Assembly (NCBI GenBank): GCA_016110215.1 | Contig: JADWQD010000010.1 | Span: 1,116,001-1,180,000, forward strand | DNA: 64,000 bases | Direction: 5' to 3' | Source: Capronia americana | Lineage: Eukaryota > Ascomycota > Eurotiomycetes > Chaetothyriales > Herpotrichiellaceae | The notes under the pieces: model-generated | Databases searched by the model: none | Told to the model about the DNA's origin: nothing | Seen by the model: the letters and a program-made list of their open reading frames with translations, nothing else | Part shown: positions 23,778 through 34,897 of the stretch, in pieces | Layout of the letters: every line of letters begins with the position of its first letter | Numbering within the stretch: position 1 is the first letter of the stretch | Made by a program: the position numbers and the translations under genes

Positions 23778-25605
23778 TCACAGAGCTCCTCCAAGCGCTT
23801 CAACGAGCCAAAGCGCTAGTCTGACCTTCAAGCCGACTCTGCGGTCGACTCTTGCCAGAGTATCTTGGGTCGCGAGCGTGGCATCCGCCTCCAAACTCTC
23901 CACCTCAGCCTTCAGTCGCTTCTTGAGACCTTCGTCGCCAGTCAGGATCATGGCCCCAATCTCCAGGTCGAGACTATAGCTCCGTTTCGTGTAATTACTA
24001 CTTCCAACCACAGTGACGCTCGGCCCACAGTCCTCGACGAGTTTTCCGTCCGCGTACGCTTGTGGAGGCAACGTCACCCACAGGCCTTTAGCGTGGTATG
24101 TCATCCCGCCGGGTTCGCCGACTGTGCCCCTGCGCCATTCCTTCAGCTGTATCACGTCTCCTTTGCCTGCGGAGCTGACAGTCCGCAAGAACCGTCGGGA
24201 GAGTAACGTGTATGCGGCGGGTAACATGCCGCTTACACCGCGACTGCCGTAGAAACCGTTCGCCCAGGGTGATGCGGTGATGACTGTGCAAGATTTATCG
24301 TAGTATGCCTTTTTGCCTGGGGTGAGGACATCGGGCGCTTCTGGAGCGGCTGCGATGAGCAGGTTGCAGATGTCGGGGTCGATGTTGAAGTAGCCTGCTG
24401 TGAATGCCCAGGTTGACTTGTGGAGGCGTTCGTCCTCCGCGAGATTGGTCAACAACTTGGTGATCGCGGGCTTCTCGGTGGAGGTATACTGTGCGAATTC
24501 GTATTCGAGCAATGCAATGTTTCTAGGTTGGCCGAGGAGAATGTCGAATTGAGCTAGTGGATAGACGAACGTTTTCTGGTCGGTGAACTCGACGGGGAAC
24601 ATCTTTTGTCGGGCTCTTTTGTGGATGAGTGGCTCGAGGGTTTCTTTGGCGTAGGATTTAAACCGTCGGGTGTGCCATAACGGGTCGGGATAGCCTCTCT
24701 CATGGGGACTCAGGAGCTCGAAGCCGCCCGGGCGGTTATCGGACGGGATGAGATGGTAGGAGAGGTCGCACACTGCGTCGTGGATGGCGGCGTAGAAGTC
24801 CGTGAGCTCTTTAGAGGAGAACAGGTGGTAGCGATCGAGGCGATTCGTGAAGTAGTCGTCAGATAGGTTGGCACTGCTAGAGTCAGCATCTCATGGAGTG
24901 CGGTACAGCAGTCGATCGTACCCCGACAGCATGATCTCGTCGTCAAAGCCATATAGCTTCATGTGCTGCAATCCCCACCCCTCGTTGATGCGCTTGGGCA
25001 TGTATTTCTTCTTCCACCCGTTCAAGTTCGGCGTGTGGAACATGGAGATCTTCACCCTGTCACCAAATTGTGTGATCAGAGGCGCCAGAAGAGTCCCGCA
25101 TGACGGATCCGGATCCTCTCGAGTGCCCCGAAGTGCGTCTGTCAGGATAGAAAGCTCAAGATCTGGGTTGGCCTCGAGTGCCTCTCTCAGGGTGTCAATG
25201 AGTTCGTGTTCCGTCTTGCCAATGTACAGGGTTGACAGGTATATCCGCCGTTTGGCCCCTCTTATCTTGGCCTGCAGCATCTTCTTAGCAAGGCCTCTCG
25301 CATCGCGTGTATAGAACTGGTCGAAGTACCTTCAAGGTCTCGTAGAACGCCGTCGGGCCGTCCAGGATGTGAATATTGTCCGGATCAATCTCGAATCGGG
25401 GTGCGACGTGGTCGAGTTGCGAGGCGACCCCCGCAAGAGGGTGTGCCGTGGGAGCCGCGCCATTGCTGGCAGACGCCGACGTGGAAGACGATGAGAATCG
25501 CCTTGTAACAATCCGCTTGGCCACGGGTCGAGGAAAGAAAACTGTTGTCGTCCGAGTGCAGCTTCGGAGAACTCGCCCTCCAACCCCAGCGCTCCGAGCA
25601 AACAT
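23778..25605 (-). CDS. PGS1: Phosphatidylglycerophosphate synthase (mitochondrial)
   Basis: Three exons: 25605-25330, 25271-24922 and 24873-23778, giving 573 aa. It makes phosphatidylglycerophosphate from CDP-diacylglycerol and glycerol 3-phosphate, the committed step to cardiolipin, in mitochondria. The N-terminus (MFARSAGVGGRVLRSC, then VAKRIVTRRFSSSS) is a clear mitochondrial presequence. It then carries the PLD-family fold: FYETLK, GAKRRIYLSTLYIG, the first HKD motif (QHMKLYGFDDEIMLSG, followed by ANLSDDYFTNR) and the second (TYHAKGLWV with VVGSSNYTKRS). The first intron (25329-25272) has a TGCTAAG branch site. The second intron ends in TAGCAG, so acceptors three bases apart are possible; I used the downstream one because it gives the conserved LSGANLS. 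The DUB gene diverges from this start, 509 bp away. Confidence 0.95.
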
Positions 25606-26114
25606 TCCCTTTCCAGCAACAAGTACTCACCCCTGGCTGACCTGATTGCGAGCAGGGTGTGTTGTCGAGGCTGCGAGGACAGTCAACGGGCGCGGCAGCC
25701 GGGCCACGTCGATGTCAACGCTTGGCATTCGTCGCCTCCAAGCCTCGGACTGTTTGTTGGCGCGGACGGCGGGGCGAAAAAGAGGCTGGGATTGCTGAGC
25801 TGAGATTCCCGTCAGTCATTCTCGTCGCAAACCCCTCAGGCAGAGGCACTTATGATATAACTCAAGTCCGGTGACGTTTCCGATTCCAGCCCGACGGTCG
25901 CCGCTGTCTTGACCAGGCACCCGGTATTAACTGATACTCGCGAGTCCTTGGTACATAGAGGGGAGTCGGCCGCCTGCCTAATCGGGCCCCCGCCTTTTCG
26001 CTTCGGCCTTCGATTGACGCGGCGGCGACCATGATATGAACAGAGACCCAGCGCCTCACAGTGTTCTCACCCTCCTTCATTCAGTGATAGTGACAGCGAT
26101 TGCGCAGCACCACT
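25606..26114. promoter_or_regulatory. Divergent intergenic region between PGS1 and the ubiquitin hydrolase
   Basis: The two genes start in opposite directions 509 bp apart, so both promoters must lie here. No specific site is identified. Confidence 0.5.
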
Positions 26115-28715
26115 ATGGACGGCGGCGTTCGCAGGTTCCTCTCCAAGCGCGAGGGAAAGCGCAGCAGAGGGCGCGGGGAGCATCAACACCTGCCGCATCC
26201 TCTGAGCAGGAAGGCGTTCTCGACGGTGAGTTCTCTTCCTTGGAGTCGCGATGCCCGCACAAGCTTGCCTCGAAACCGTGCCCTTTGAGCCATGCCGAAT
26301 ATTCGACTTTTGTGCCTATCGATATGTACCCCCGCCGCCGATCGGGCTACTTCTTGTGTATCCGTCGCTTCTTCCCTTGGTTGCTATCCTGTCTAACTTA
26401 TGCGCCCTTACAGTCCAGTCCGGAACTTGTCCCTCGACCCGTCAACCCCAACTCGGCTCAAGACTTCTATGGCTTGTTCGACACCCATGGTCCACCCGCT
26501 ACCTCGGTCGAGGAACCAAAGGTGACTACGCCTTCTTATCGTGGCGGCCCGTGTCCTGCTAACTTAGCGATACAGATCCGAAACATACGAGACCGTCTGT
26601 TGAAGGGCAAAGGAGTCCTCGTCCGGGATGCCCAGATCCTGTGGACACTGCGCTCTTTGTCCACAGGTGGAGATGTTAATTCCGCCTATGAACTCCTGCT
26701 GGCCATGTCAGACGCCTCGGAAGGAATTGTCAGGCCATATGACCCGTACACGAAGATGCTCGGTGCGCAAAACAGACAAGGCGTCACCTGCTTCCTGGAC
26801 GCCACCCTCTTTTCCATGTTCTCGCGCCTCGACAGCTTCGAGGCCATGCTCTACAATACCTTTGACGATTTGCCACGAAGCAAGCTTGCCTTTCTCCTGC
26901 GCCTGTGGGTCAACCTCTTGCGATCTGGAAGGCTCATCACCACCGACATCACGAAGGTTGTGCAAGACACTTTGGCGGAATGTGGTTGGGCCGAGGCCAA
27001 GGAACTCCACCAGCAAGACGCATCCGAAGCCTTCACATTCATTACCGGCAAGCTTGAACTGCCTTTGTTGACCCTGAAAATGGACATCTACCATACAGGC
27101 AAGGAAGACACAGCCGATGACCACAAGTTTATCAATGAGAGACTTCTAGAAGTGGCCATTCCGTCGGATCCTACCGGCCAAAGAACAGAGGTAACGCTAG
27201 AAGAGTGTTTGGAAGACTATTTCAACAACCGGATAGAGGTTCGACGATATCTCGAGCGACGGTCAACGATAAACTCAATGCGAAAAGCCAGCGCAATCCA
27301 TGTCGAGACGATTGAGCTGGATGGCGACCAGTCACCCATCACCCCGCTCTCGCCCTCTCCCAGCTATGCATCCCCTATAAGACCCGCCATCAGCCGGACC
27401 CGCGCACCTAGCATCATCCAGGAGCGTTACATACCTTTACGCAATGAGAGTGGATATTCGTCGTTGGCTCCCATGGATTCGAACGAGTCTGGGGCTCGGT
27501 CGCGGGCCGGAAGTGTGCGGAAGGAGGTTATGATGCCAGCGTGGCAATTCTTCAGCTTGATCCGTACGTTGCAATGACCGTCGCCGCGGCTTTAACTGAC
27601 CCCCTGCAGCCTGGTATACGAACAATGCTCCGACAAATGACGCCCAAGTGGCGGCTCATTTCTCAACGAAACGCCCGATTCTCGGCCTGTGCCTGAAGCG
27701 ATACTCGTTCACGCCGGAAGGCAGAGCGATTCGACTCGACACCCGAATCGACATTCCTGTTGAAATTGCCGTGCCTCACTTCATTCAGGACGATAAGATT
27801 GAGGAGACCAACGGACTGAACAGCAACTTCAAACTCTCATTGCAGGCGGTCGTTTGTCATCGAGGCGATTCTGTGGATTCTGGACATTACGTTGCTCTCG
27901 TGCGCGGTACTGCCGCGCCCGGGTCTCCTAATCGTGAGTATACTCATACAACTAAGGTTTGGATGAGATTCGACGATCTTGCGCCACACCGAATCACCGT
28001 CATCGACATCGAAACAGCGCTGAAGGAGGAGACGCCTTACCTGCTCTTCTATCAAATCGTCCCTATCGAGGGGGATCCGGGAAGCATAACGTCGGGCGAG
28101 GATACCCTAGCTACTGTCCATGAGCGCAACGCTTCGGTCAGCGAAGTTTCCGACATATCAAATCTAACCGACAACCAAAGCATTTCTGGCCGCCCAAGCT
28201 TCGAGATAGGAGTTCGAGAAGAACCAAGAGGACGGTCTCCTACAGAAACCAGGAGAGCTAGTGTCCTCTCGTTTCAGGATCCGCTTCCTCTGCATGCGAA
28301 TGGGGCTCCTGGTGCAACCTTGGCGGTTCCCAACAACAGTGATGGCGACCAGACAGGCACGCCACGGTCAAAGTCATTGTCTCGGTCGCAAAGCAAAGCA
28401 AGTGAGAGTGGTAGCGGCTTGGGGAGAACCCTTTCGAAGTTGAAAAGAAAGAGCCGTGAAGTTTTGCCACTGCCGGCCGATATTCCTCCTCAGGCTGAGG
28501 TACATATCAAGGAGGTCGCCGAGCGAGGCGCACCGAATCTGCAGGGTGCACCGCAGAGTGCACCGCGGAATGGACCTCAGACCACGCCAAAGCCGACCAC
28601 CCTGCAGGTGCAATATCAGCCAGCCAAGACGCACAAAAGGGAGAAAAGCCACGGTCGTGCATCGAGGAGCAAAATTCGGGGGGAGAAGCCGGATCGGGAG
28701 TGCATTGTGATGTGA
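26115..28715 (+). CDS. Ubiquitin carboxyl-terminal hydrolase (USP family) ending in CaaX
   Basis: Four exons: 26115-26225, 26414-26521, 26576-27563 and 27610-28715, giving 770 aa. USP-type cysteine protease. The Cys box is NRQGVTCFLDATLF with catalytic Cys145. The segment LHQQDASEAFTFI matches the QQDA block. The His box is VDSGHYVALVRG with His495, followed by WMRFDD and PYLLFYQ. So the catalytic parts are present and it should cleave ubiquitin conjugates. The Cys box departs from the common GNTCYLNS form. An insertion at about 315-400 is Ser/Pro/Arg-rich. The tail after about 560 is disordered, with basic KLKRKSREV and KTHKREKSHGRASRSK stretches. It ends in Glu-Cys-Ile-Val-Met, a CaaX box. 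The first exon is short and basic; the first intron (188 nt) is long for this window, so the N-terminus is the least certain part. Confidence 0.87.
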
Positions 28716-29181
28716 CGGCGGGTCAGGAACACTTTCTACTGTTTTACGAGTCATTGCATGGCGAGGTTCACATTCGATGACTTTCATCGGCGTTACTTGT
28801 GAGGCCTGGAGCTGTTCAGTTGCTGGCTTTTTGATATCGTGGATCTTCTGGTTCTCCCCGACCTGTCGCTGTTGGAACAGCGAGCGATTTTCTTGGGCTT
28901 ACATGCCGCTACAGCAAAGCATATTGACTGCTTCAGTCCTAGAGTACGTGCCGCAGGAACATACTGGTTTTCGCAGAACGAAATCACTTTACCACGTACA
29001 CAACCATTACCATGAAGCACAATGATTACATGAGCGTCGACAAGGAATTGATGGAAATATAGACACCTTCCAATTCAGTTGCGCTCATTAAACTGGCCTT
29101 TCCAGAGTTTGTCGTTCCTTCTTTGCTCATCAACTCTTGGACACGGCTCGCTGTGTCTCTCTGCTCGGAACCTGATTTCAT
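28716..29181. other. Convergent intergenic region
   Basis: Lies between the ends of the ubiquitin hydrolase gene (+) and the beta-lactamase-like gene (-). No gene or repeat seen. Confidence 0.5.
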
Positions 29182-29763
29182 TTACTGCAGGTTCTGGATC
29201 AACCCGGCTTCAACCTGTGCCCAGAGGCCGAGGATCTTCGGGTCGCCTATATCCGCCTGTGTCAGTCCTACTCCCAGCTAGTCAGAGGCAAGGCACCACT
29301 CACCAAAAGGAATAATTTGACTCGCAATGATGCCGCCGAGGCCCTACACGAGGACACATTAGCCACGTCGTCTCACACCCCCTTGTAGCCCTGTTCATCG
29401 CGGGCTGACAGTCCTGCGCATAACTCGAGTCGCAGGAAACGGGGCGATAACATACCCTCTTCCGATCCGCCCACCAGAACAGATTCGGCAGTCCCGCCCA
29501 CCAGCCGGTGCCTTCGCTATGCACGGCCGAATCGCGCAGGTGCAGGAAGAAAGTCAACCCCCAGCCTTGCGGAATGTCATGTGGTTCGGGGTACAATTCG
29601 GGGAGGGCGTTGCTGTACTCGGGTTTGGGGGGAGTGATGGCCTGGCGACCGAAGTTGGGCATCTCGGGGATCTAGATGTTGTAGTCACGACGTCGTCGTC
29701 AGCAATCCACACCTCCAACCTCTGTCTCATCTCTCCTACTTTTGACGAGAAGAAGAAGAACTA

Positions 29764-29795
<32 letters not shown>

Positions 29796-30952
29796 TTACC
29801 TGATTCGTAAACATCTGATCCACCGTCTCTTTCTTCAAGATCCGGTTCCCACTCGGGGCGTGCACGCCGTCATTCAACAACGTCGCGATGATCTGACAGT
29901 ACTGGTTCGGGCGGGCGAAACAGCCGGCCCCGCCGGCGTGGAACGTGCCGTCAATCTCCTCCTTGGTGCTGGCGTACAGGGGACGGCGGTTCAGGTGGCC
30001 GTTGCGCGCCAACGACAGGGATCCGTCCGTCAGCGAGCGGGCGTTCATGTACGCTAGTTTCTTCTTCATCTCGTCCGTGGGGAACATGTTGATGTGCGTG
30101 ATGCCGAGGGGCTTGAAGATGTGTTGCTGGAAGTAGTCGTTGAGCTTGAGGCCCGAGGCCCGCTCGATGAGTATGCCCGCCCAGTCGATGTTGATGCCGT
30201 ATTCCCATACCTTGGTGGTTGGTCAGTAGGTTAGATCAGACAAGAGGGGACGAGACACCCCGGGGAAACTAAGCACGTCAGCCACGTACCTCGCCGGGTT
30301 GATTGACAAGTGGCTGAGAGAGGTAGTCGTGGTAGGAGCCGGAGAACTCGTCGATGCCGAGCGGACCGGCCCAGTCGTTGAGGCGGTCGTCGAAGAAGGC
30401 GTACCCGAAGCCGGCTGTGAGAGGGTCAGTCAGAATTCCCATGCCGTGTAATTCACCGCAGCCACGACGAATAGGGTCAGGGCTAGCCTCACTCACCTGT
30501 ATGTGATAGGAGCATTCTCAGCGTGATCCCGCGCTTCTTAGGGACCAGTTTTTGAGCCGCCGGGTCCCAGACTTGCACGTCTTTCAGTTCCTGGTAGTGG
30601 TCGTGACGTGTCAGCGGGAGAGGAGCATTCGACCCTAGGACGCTATCACACTTACCGGGGCCAACTTCTCCACTAAGCCGACGTCGTCGAGGCTCAACTT
30701 CCCTTGCTCGACCAGCTGCATGGCCGCCACGCCGGTGATCATCTTGGTGCAACTGGCGATCCAGAAGATGTGGTCCGTGGTCATAGCTTCGGCCTTGCCC
30801 GCGCCCACCTTCCCGGAGGCATGCTCGAAGATGATGTCCCCGGCCTTGTTGACCGCGGCAAACACCACGCCAGGGGCACCCGTGGGATCGGAGGTGAGAG
30901 CGTCGATTTGGGACTTGAGGTTCGGCACCGCCGAGGCGGCGACTTTAGCCAT
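29182..30952 (-). CDS. Serine beta-lactamase-like esterase/transferase (EstB/LovD type)
   Basis: Seven exons: 30952-30656, 30590-30497, 30414-30290, 30210-29800, 29671-29456, 29343-29304 and 29246-29182, giving 415 aa. The fold is that of class C beta-lactamases and penicillin-binding proteins. SxxK is present as Ser67-Cys-Thr-Lys70 (WIASCTKM). LRMLLSHTAGF is the conserved helix. Tyr176 in VWEYGINIDW is the expected catalytic Tyr. GTGWWAGLPNLFWWAD is the third conserved element. Fungal relatives are esterases and acyltransferases such as LovD, so a hydrolytic or acyl-transfer role on small esters is likelier than antibiotic cleavage. There is no signal peptide, so it is cytosolic. The last acceptor was chosen at 29247 because it restores GDPKILGLWAQVE; the nearer acceptor at 29257 gives an unrelated tail. 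The substrate is unknown. Confidence 0.9.
29769..29795. repeat. GACA microsatellite inside an intron
   Basis: About six to seven GACA units (GTCT on the coding strand). It begins immediately after the GTAAG donor of the fourth intron of the beta-lactamase-like gene. Confidence 0.85.
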
Positions 30953-31937
30953 TCTCGATTTGTAATTATAGAAACTGAGATTTGATGATGCTTAATATGT
31001 ATAATGTTTCCAACGGATTGTGATGCGATACGCTGTGATGGTGCAATAGCTCGTCTCGGCTCGAGAACTAACAATCGTAATCTTGGCTCCTCTACTGGGG
31101 ACTCAAACTCATGTTTTGTCGAAACAGAAATCGAACCCACGTCGTTTTATATAGGTACGTGTTGCAGAGAGCGGGGCTGGAAGCCAGATTTCACGCTGCG
31201 AGCATTTGCGGTGCAGTCGTCCTGCCCCTCGGTCAAAGCCCGGCTGCTCCGCTACGCCGGATGGACAAGCGAGGGATCGAACTGGAGGGGATCCAGTGCG
31301 AATTAGGGGAGTACGAGGCGTCATTGGTACATTTACCGTCAAGCGAGAGGGGAAGTTGGGTTGAAGGGGTGGGAGAGAGTTTGGAAGCGGACCCGATCGA
31401 GGAACATCCCCGCATCTGGCGACGAAGGGAACTCGTATCCATCCTGTTCGGGTGCCTCGTCTTCCTGCCCCTCCCCCTGGCCGGGACTGAAGATGGAGCT
31501 CATGCTTGATGTATGCCTGCTGATGCGATCAGTGTGTGCTGCTGCGTGTCGGAACCGAGCATTCGCTTGAGACTGAGAACTCCTACTACGCAGCTATGTA
31601 CCGAGTACTCCGTACAGAAGCGGTGGTGGAGGTAACCTCTTCGGGAACACGGGGCAGTCAGCCTTGTCGTCTCCATGTCGTGCCAAGGGGTACGTACCCT
31701 GCACGTCCAAGGGCGAAACACTTCGGGAAGCAGGGATGCTCCTTGCGATCGTGGCCGCACCGGCTAGGTCATGGGAATCTGTTCGCAGCGGAACATTAGC
31801 AAGACATGAGCAATACGGCGGCTCCAAGACTTCCATGTAAAGGGCGACTGGCAAGGCATGAGTTGCTTGAAGGGGCAAAAGGCCGCAAACAAGCGGGAGG
31901 CTCATATGGGACAGGGATCTCGCGGCCCATCATTCCG
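30953..31937. other. Intergenic: beta-lactamase-like gene promoter and pseudogene 3' flank
   Basis: A plus-strand frame of 132 codons (31111-31509) is open but has no recognisable features. GAGTACTCCGTAC-type words occur near 31,605. No gene supported. Confidence 0.5.
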
Positions 31938-33643
31938 TCAGTTAGTCAACTTCCACAGACAGAGTCTTTCCTGGAACTCCTTGCGCTGTTCTTGGTCTTC
32001 CAAAGATTCCATGACCTCCGTGATCACCTTCCGAAGGCCGCGCCTCCACTGATGGAAGAGGTCTACGGGGACCCATCCCTCCACAGGAAATGTGGCACGT
32101 ATATCACTGGCCTCGAGAATGTCACGGAATCTGTTCAGCCTGCGTCCATCTTCATAATGCTTCTCTAGCTCGTCCTCGTCAAAGTCGATGGGACATCGAG
32201 GTGCAGTATCAACACCGTTGTTTCCGGTGAGCCTCGTCCAGTTGCGCTGAATTCGAAGTAGTGTGTTTCTGAGCATAAGAGCGTCGGCATCATGGCCGTC
32301 CGCAGTCCGCACATAGTGTCCAATCTGTCTTCTCAGTGGGTTTATCTGCGTGTCGTCAAAAATTGCCGCCGCTACGGGTATATTTTCCCTGAAATGGGCC
32401 AGGTAGTACCCCTGCAGCATTGACTTGTTGAACCTTTCCCAAATCTCGGATCTCGCAGACTGGGGCATGTTCTTGAAGTCTTTAGGTAACTCGAACAACC
32501 GGGCATCGTTCGGCACGTCTAAAAATTGCGGCTTTCGAATGGCGAGGAACAAAGGGAGGACGTTCGCATCTTGCCAGTCGATGATACTAGTCACCTTTCC
32601 TTCGGGAGAAGAATATATTCCCATCGTGAAGGTCTGGGTGCCAGAGCAAGGGTTGGCGCAGCTCAGGAGACTGAGGAACAATGTGCTGCGCTGACGCACA
32701 GGCCGCTTCCAACATTCGACATACTGCTGCGCTAGAAAGATCGCTGACTGGTTTGACTGGAAACGAAAAGGGTAGGCTATTGACCACAGGTGTTTCTCCG
32801 CTTGTGCGATTCCTAACCTGCGTCAAGGATGAACGCGCAAGGGAACGGAGATAGTCATGTGATGTATACCCTGCGACAACAATGAATCCGGCAACCATCG
32901 CTTAAAGGAACAGTCACTTACAAAGACCAGAGTCAGTCCGCGAGTTTGACAGCACCGTTGTCATGAAGTGTTCGTGCGCCAACGGTCCTATACAAAACTT
33001 GGAAGACGTGGTTGCTGACACGGCAATCTGCTGCGGGAAGTTGAATTTCACGGCATCGTCGGCGAAGTACAGACTTCCGTAGCCGTGAAAACTTTTGCTG
33101 GCTTCAAGAAGACGCTCTTGAACTGTAATGATTTGATCCACCACGGCCGTTCTCTGATCGAGACCTAGAGAGGGCCATGCACTTTTGAGATCTTGTCCAG
33201 CAGCTTCTTCCATGACCATGTACTCGCATCCGACTGCGTTATCGTCACTGTCGTTCTACGCCAACACTTTCGGCACAGGAGTCCTAACTCTGCTCTCGGG
33301 AATTCAAGTATGGCCACCTCGCTTGCCGTGACCAAACGTCGTGGGACGACAGGGTCGGGGATCCTGACGATAAACCAATTGTATCAGCTATGACTCTATT
33401 CGACGCGCCTTCTGCAAGCTTTTCGAGGTGAACGCCAGACGACTATCCCCCCAGTCCAGCTGTTTTTGCGACCACATGCTTCAGAGCTTTCACATCAAAT
33501 TTCGAGGTATGCTGCCGGATTTTCTCGGGTTCATTCCACAGCCAGCGACCTGTAGTCGGCAGGAACAAGTGATCATTGGTGAATCTGGCAGGTAGAAACG
33601 AATACAGCGTACGGCTAATCGATGCAAATAGTCGGCGCTTCAT
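31938..33643 (-). pseudogene. Broken AIM9-like / aminoglycoside-phosphotransferase family gene
   Basis: The order of family motifs is kept but the frame is not. The 5' part (from 33643) starts with a presequence-like MKRRLFASISRTL and reads to FDVKALKHVV. It meets a TAG at 33445-33443, just before the in-frame HLEKLAEGASNRV. A frameshift near 33370-33400 precedes IVRIPDPVVPRRLVTASEVA. Another at about 33290-33302 leads into RVRTPVPKVLA. A second TAG at 33258-33256 then precedes NDSDDNAVGCEYMVMEEA. After an intron beginning at 32921 comes the Brenner-like motif WHPDLHDGNIFF. A further shift near 32600-32606 separates this from SSPEGKVTSIIDWQ, which then reads cleanly to the stop at 31938. AIM9-like relatives are predicted mitochondrial kinases of unknown substrate. 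Two stops and three shifts argue against simple intron mis-calling. Confidence 0.82.
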
Positions 33644-34579
33644 GGTGAACGGGCATTATGGGGGAGATAAGGTAAGCGTGCCAAAGCAATGGCGAAGCAG
33701 GACGCTGTCGGGGATTGTCAATTAGCACACTAACGCACGAGTAAACTCAGCCCCGTCATGGGAACAAGAGGAAATATTCGAGCATTCGAGACATGAAGTG
33801 AATTAATTGATTTCAGGTAAGGCCAGTCCCATACCTAGAGTTGTTCGCAATGGAGGTGAAGTTTCGTGGTGGACGCGACGAGGCTGGCGGAGGGACAGAC
33901 CTGACGTCATGGTTCAGCCTTACGGCCATGCACCGAGTGGGACGGAAAAGTCACCTTTCCTCCTGCTGTTGATTTTGACGCTTTTCTGAATTGTACATGC
34001 GATCAGACTTCAACTTGATTCCAGTTCGACTCGTGACCACAATGATCACTGAGCTCCATGGCACCTTGCTCGAGGCTGTTCCTGTCCTGGGTTACTCCCG
34101 ATCCCGGGGCACTCCCCGTTATTGGGGCTACCAGCACAGAATGCCCCTGAAGACGAAGTGTTAAAGCTGACCACTAGCACAAGCAGGATTCGGCATCATC
34201 AGCACCTTCCTCTACCTCTCCGGAGCCGTCTCTTTGCAAACCAGCCACTCCAGTGAAATCGGCAAAAGCAGCAGTATTTATCTTCCTCGGCCGCAGCTAA
34301 GAGGCTTGGTTGGTGTTAATATTAGACTCTTAGTCAGCACGATATCGATCCCGACGACACGGTGCATGGTCCGCCTGAAGGCCCGTTGGTACTTAGCCGA
34401 TGTTGCGACGTTGCGTTCCTCAGACGTCCTCTTATTGCAGTGCGTACACAGTACATTGGACATCATTCTCGCTGTGTCTGCGCTGCTGAAGCTCAATCGA
34501 CACCATCGCCCATATCTCACGTACTTCAAGTGCCTTCAGCCGGTCGCCTCCCGATAATCCTCCGCAACCTGAGTGCAGT
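33644..34579. other. Divergent intergenic region
   Basis: Separates the pseudogene (-) from a small membrane-protein gene (+). Open frames are short and lack motifs. Confidence 0.5.
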
Positions 34580-34897
34580 ATGTCACGCACCACCCGCATC
34601 AATCCCAATGTAAAACGCTCGAAGACCGAGGAATGGTTCCCCAAATCTCCCGATGGCGCATACACTGGCGAGAAAGTCCCGTTTCCCAACCGCCGTCGCG
34701 GGCCATCCACCACCACCATTGTCTTACTGCTCCTACTTGTGCTTGCCGCTGGGGTGTTAGTATGGAAGCACGAGCAAGCAGTCGATATCGCCGCGGAGAA
34801 CTACCAGAAATATACGGGCCAGGATCTAAAAAAGACGGATTTGTACAAGGTGATAGAGAAAGCGCAGAACATCAAGTGGAAGAGGTCGGAGCTGTGA
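34580..34897 (+). CDS. Small single-pass membrane protein, unrecognised family
   Basis: Single exon, 105 aa. The N-terminal 45 residues are polar and basic (VKRSKTEEWFPKSPDG, then PFPNRRRGPS). One strong transmembrane segment follows at about 46-62 (TIVLLLLLVLAAGVLVW), then a charged C-terminal tail of about 43 residues (AAENYQKYTGQDLKKTD). Positive charge before the segment suggests the N-terminus faces the cytosol. I do not recognise the family. The amphipathic, lysine-rich tail could be a coiled or membrane-surface helix. The regular composition and the sharp hydrophobic segment make a real gene likelier than a chance frame. Confidence 0.6.
   Translation: MSRTTRINPNVKRSKTEEWFPKSPDGAYTGEKVPFPNRRRGPSTTTIVLLLLLVLAAGVLVWKHEQAVDIAAENYQKYTGQDLKKTDLYKVIEKAQNIKWKRSEL

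Noticed and set aside
27931..27953. Possible short intron in the ubiquitin hydrolase (GTGAGT to AAG)
   Set aside because: Only about 23 nt, below the splicing minimum, and reading through keeps the frame into WMRFDD.
29246..29256. Alternative last acceptor of the beta-lactamase-like gene at 29257
   Set aside because: Gives an unrelated 15-residue tail; the acceptor at 29247 restores the conserved GDPKILGLWAQVE ending.
31090..31290. Possible minus-strand tRNA (two B-box-like GTTCGAT words)
   Set aside because: The bases on either side do not form a T-stem, and no acceptor stem or A-box fits at the right distance.
31111..31509. 132-codon plus-strand frame
   Set aside because: Begins with random-looking codons between two minus-strand loci; no domain and no signal peptide.
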